Assembly (NCBI GenBank): GCA_049522195.1
Contig: JBEKOB010000016.1
Span: forward strand, 1 to 59,438
Length of the DNA: 59,438 nt
Source of the DNA: UBA9647 sp049522195
GTDB lineage: Bacteria; Bacteroidota; Ignavibacteria; UBA10030
Direction of reading: 5' to 3'
Below are positions 58,308 through 59,438 of this stretch, piece by piece. The position numbers and the translations under genes were made by a program. The notes under the pieces are model-generated. The model had not been told where the DNA came from and searched no databases. It worked only from the letters and a program-made list of their open reading frames with translations. Numbering within the stretch: the stretch's first letter is position 1; the number at the start of each line of letters is the position of its first letter.

Positions 58308-58336
58308 ATAATACTGAAATGCGCTGCGAGAATCAA
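58308..58336 (-). promoter_or_regulatory. Promoter of the fni operon
   Basis: On the minus strand TTGATT (complement of 58331-58336), 17-base spacer, TATTAT (complement of 58308-58313), ending about 21 bases before ATG 58287. Confidence 0.65.
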
Positions 58337-58423
58337 GGAAACGCACAAGCAACGCACGTGTTCTGGCCCCATCGATGCATCGTGAGAAAGAACATAGCTC
58401 TTTTCTTTCACCCATTACTTTGC

Positions 58424-58431
58424 TATCTTTG
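58424..58431 (+). promoter_or_regulatory. Candidate -10 (TATCTTTG) of the nucleotidyltransferase
   Basis: TATCTTTG at 58424-58431 fits the TAnnTTTG -7 element described for Bacteroidota and also a sigma-70 -10 (TATCTT). The -35 region is weak (TTTTCT). ATG 58465 is 33 bases downstream. Confidence 0.45.
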
Positions 58432-58464
58432 ATGTACGAGCACTTGTTGTACTTATAATCTTCC

Positions 58465-59437
58465 ATGCGAGCAATCATCCCCGTAGCGGGCGTTGGCAGC
58501 CGATTACGTCCCCACACATATACCGTTCCCAAGGTACTCTTGAACGTCGGGGGCAAACCCATTGTCGGCCATATTCTTGACCGATTAATCGAAAACGGGT
58601 TTGATGAGGCAACGATTGTCATCGGGTATCTTGGCGAGAAGATCAAAGAGTATGTTGTGCGGAACTACTCGATCCGGGTCGACTTTGTCGAGCAAGAAGA
58701 ACGGTTGGGGCTGGGGCATGCCATTTACCTCTCCCGACATACGTTTTCCCGTGATCCAATATTGATCATCCTTGGAGATACGGTTTACGACGTCGATTTG
58801 AAGGCGTTGATGAATTCCGACTCGTCGGTCCTTGGTCAAGGAGGTCGAGGACCCACGGCGCTTCGGCGTTGCGGAAACCGAGGGGGGATTCATCACCAGG
58901 TTGGTCGAAAAGCCAGATCAACCGAAAAGCAGACTGGCCCTGGTTGGTATCTACTATGTCCGGCAGCCGCATATCCTGGTTGACTGCCTGCGTGACGAGA
59001 TCAAAGCGAATATTCGTACGCGGGGCGAGTTCCAGCTGACCGATGCCCTGCAAATGATGATTGAGCGCGGCGAGCGAATGAGGACCTTCGCCATCGAAGG
59101 ATGGTACGATTGCGGTAAACCGGAGACTCTGCTCGAAACAAACCGGCACTTGCTGGACAGACAGCCGACGGCAACTGGCCGACCAGACGTGGTTATTCAG
59201 CCGCCGGTCTTCGTCTCGACGAAAGCGACTGTCAAGAATTCGGTTCTCGGACCGTATGCGACGATCGCCGACGATGCAATTGTCGAGAATGCAATCATCC
59301 GGAATTCGATTGTGAGCGAAGGGAGTCGGGTTTCGGACGCGCTCCTCGAGGATTCAATTGTTGGAAACAACGCGGTGGTACGCGGTGCGTACAAGCGAGT
59401 CAACATCGGTGATTCTTCTGAACTTGAATTTGACTAG
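58465..59437 (+). pseudogene. Sugar-phosphate nucleotidyltransferase, interrupted by a frameshift
   Basis: A RmlA/GlmU-type nucleotidyltransferase, total about 324 codons. The first frame gives the N-terminal signature RAIIPVAGVGSRLRPHTYTVPK and LGDTVYDVDLKAL, to SSVLG at about 58834. The second frame, shifted by one, continues with VKEVEDPRRFGVAE, GIYYVRQP, the FAIEGWYDCGKPETL segment and C-terminal left-handed beta-helix hexapeptides (VENAIIRNSIVSEG, DALLEDSIVGNN), ending at TAG 59435-59437. Joining the frames restores a normal family protein, so either 2 bases are missing (or 1 is extra), or the sequence has an error. Both parts keep family residues, which favours a recent or artefactual change. 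Confidence 0.85.
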
Positions 59438-59438
59438 A

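Overview
This 59.4 kb window looks like chromosomal core DNA from a Bacteroidota/Chlorobiota-group bacterium, most likely an Ignavibacteria-like lineage. Three things point there. Two secreted propeller proteins end in a T9SS-type sorting domain (YPNPFNP...VTLKVFDVLGREVATL). There are many outer-membrane, lipoprotein and LPS-assembly genes. The 16S rRNA keeps a full anti-Shine-Dalgarno 3' end, and many genes carry GGAG-type ribosome binding sites. Several upstream regions carry E. coli-like promoters (TTGAnn, 17 bp, TATnTT). Coordinates and motifs were read by eye, so lineage and family names are inferences from recognised motifs.

Layout. 1-4046: S41 peptidase (cut by the window edge) overlapping thymidylate kinase on the minus strand; divergent ECF sigma factor and a toast-rack protein. 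4214-9480 (minus): TPR-CHAT lipoprotein whose CHAT catalytic residues appear to be lost, a DUF6588-like barrel protein, a glycerophosphodiesterase and adenylate kinase. 9974-13388: tandem T9SS-exported beta-propellers. 13497-19502: rlmN, a phospholipase B-like hydrolase, an FAD-linked oxidase, a decayed phospholipase fragment and a second toast-rack lipoprotein. 19604-25255: a complete rRNA operon on the minus strand (16S, tRNA-Ile, tRNA-Ala, 23S, 5S) with promoter, boxA-like sites and terminator. 25463-31078: lemA-htpX, a coiled-coil protein with two TerB-like repeats, a Yip1 family protein and a glycosyltransferase-deacetylase fusion. 31324-35730 (minus): OM protein, Lon-like protease and phosphotransacetylase. 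36049-42784: miaB, SPOR protein, sigma-54 activator, lptE, GT2 synthase and TPR protein. 42960-45577 (minus): rpsT, Nudix, a small unknown gene and rarA. 45730-47909 (minus): FtsB/DivIC, ddl and a class II aldolase. 47984-52790 (minus): PEGA protein, PQQ-propeller lipoprotein and a large peptidase-TolB-Omp85 fusion. 52992-58287 (minus): PGI/PMI, ptsI, ptsH, polyprenyl synthase and type 2 IPP isomerase. 58465-59437: a sugar nucleotidyltransferase with a frameshift.

Much of the window serves the cell envelope: LptE and GT2, Ddl and FtsB, isoprenoid carrier synthesis (fni, polyprenyl synthase), sugar phosphate and nucleotide-sugar supply (PGI/PMI, nucleotidyltransferase), and OM barrels. The strongest candidate for an undescribed system is the three-gene set at 47984-52790. 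It joins a gluzincin protease, a TolB-like propeller and an Omp85 barrel in one chain and is linked to a BamB-like lipoprotein and a PEGA membrane protein. A second candidate is the degenerate CHAT lipoprotein beside a barrel protein.
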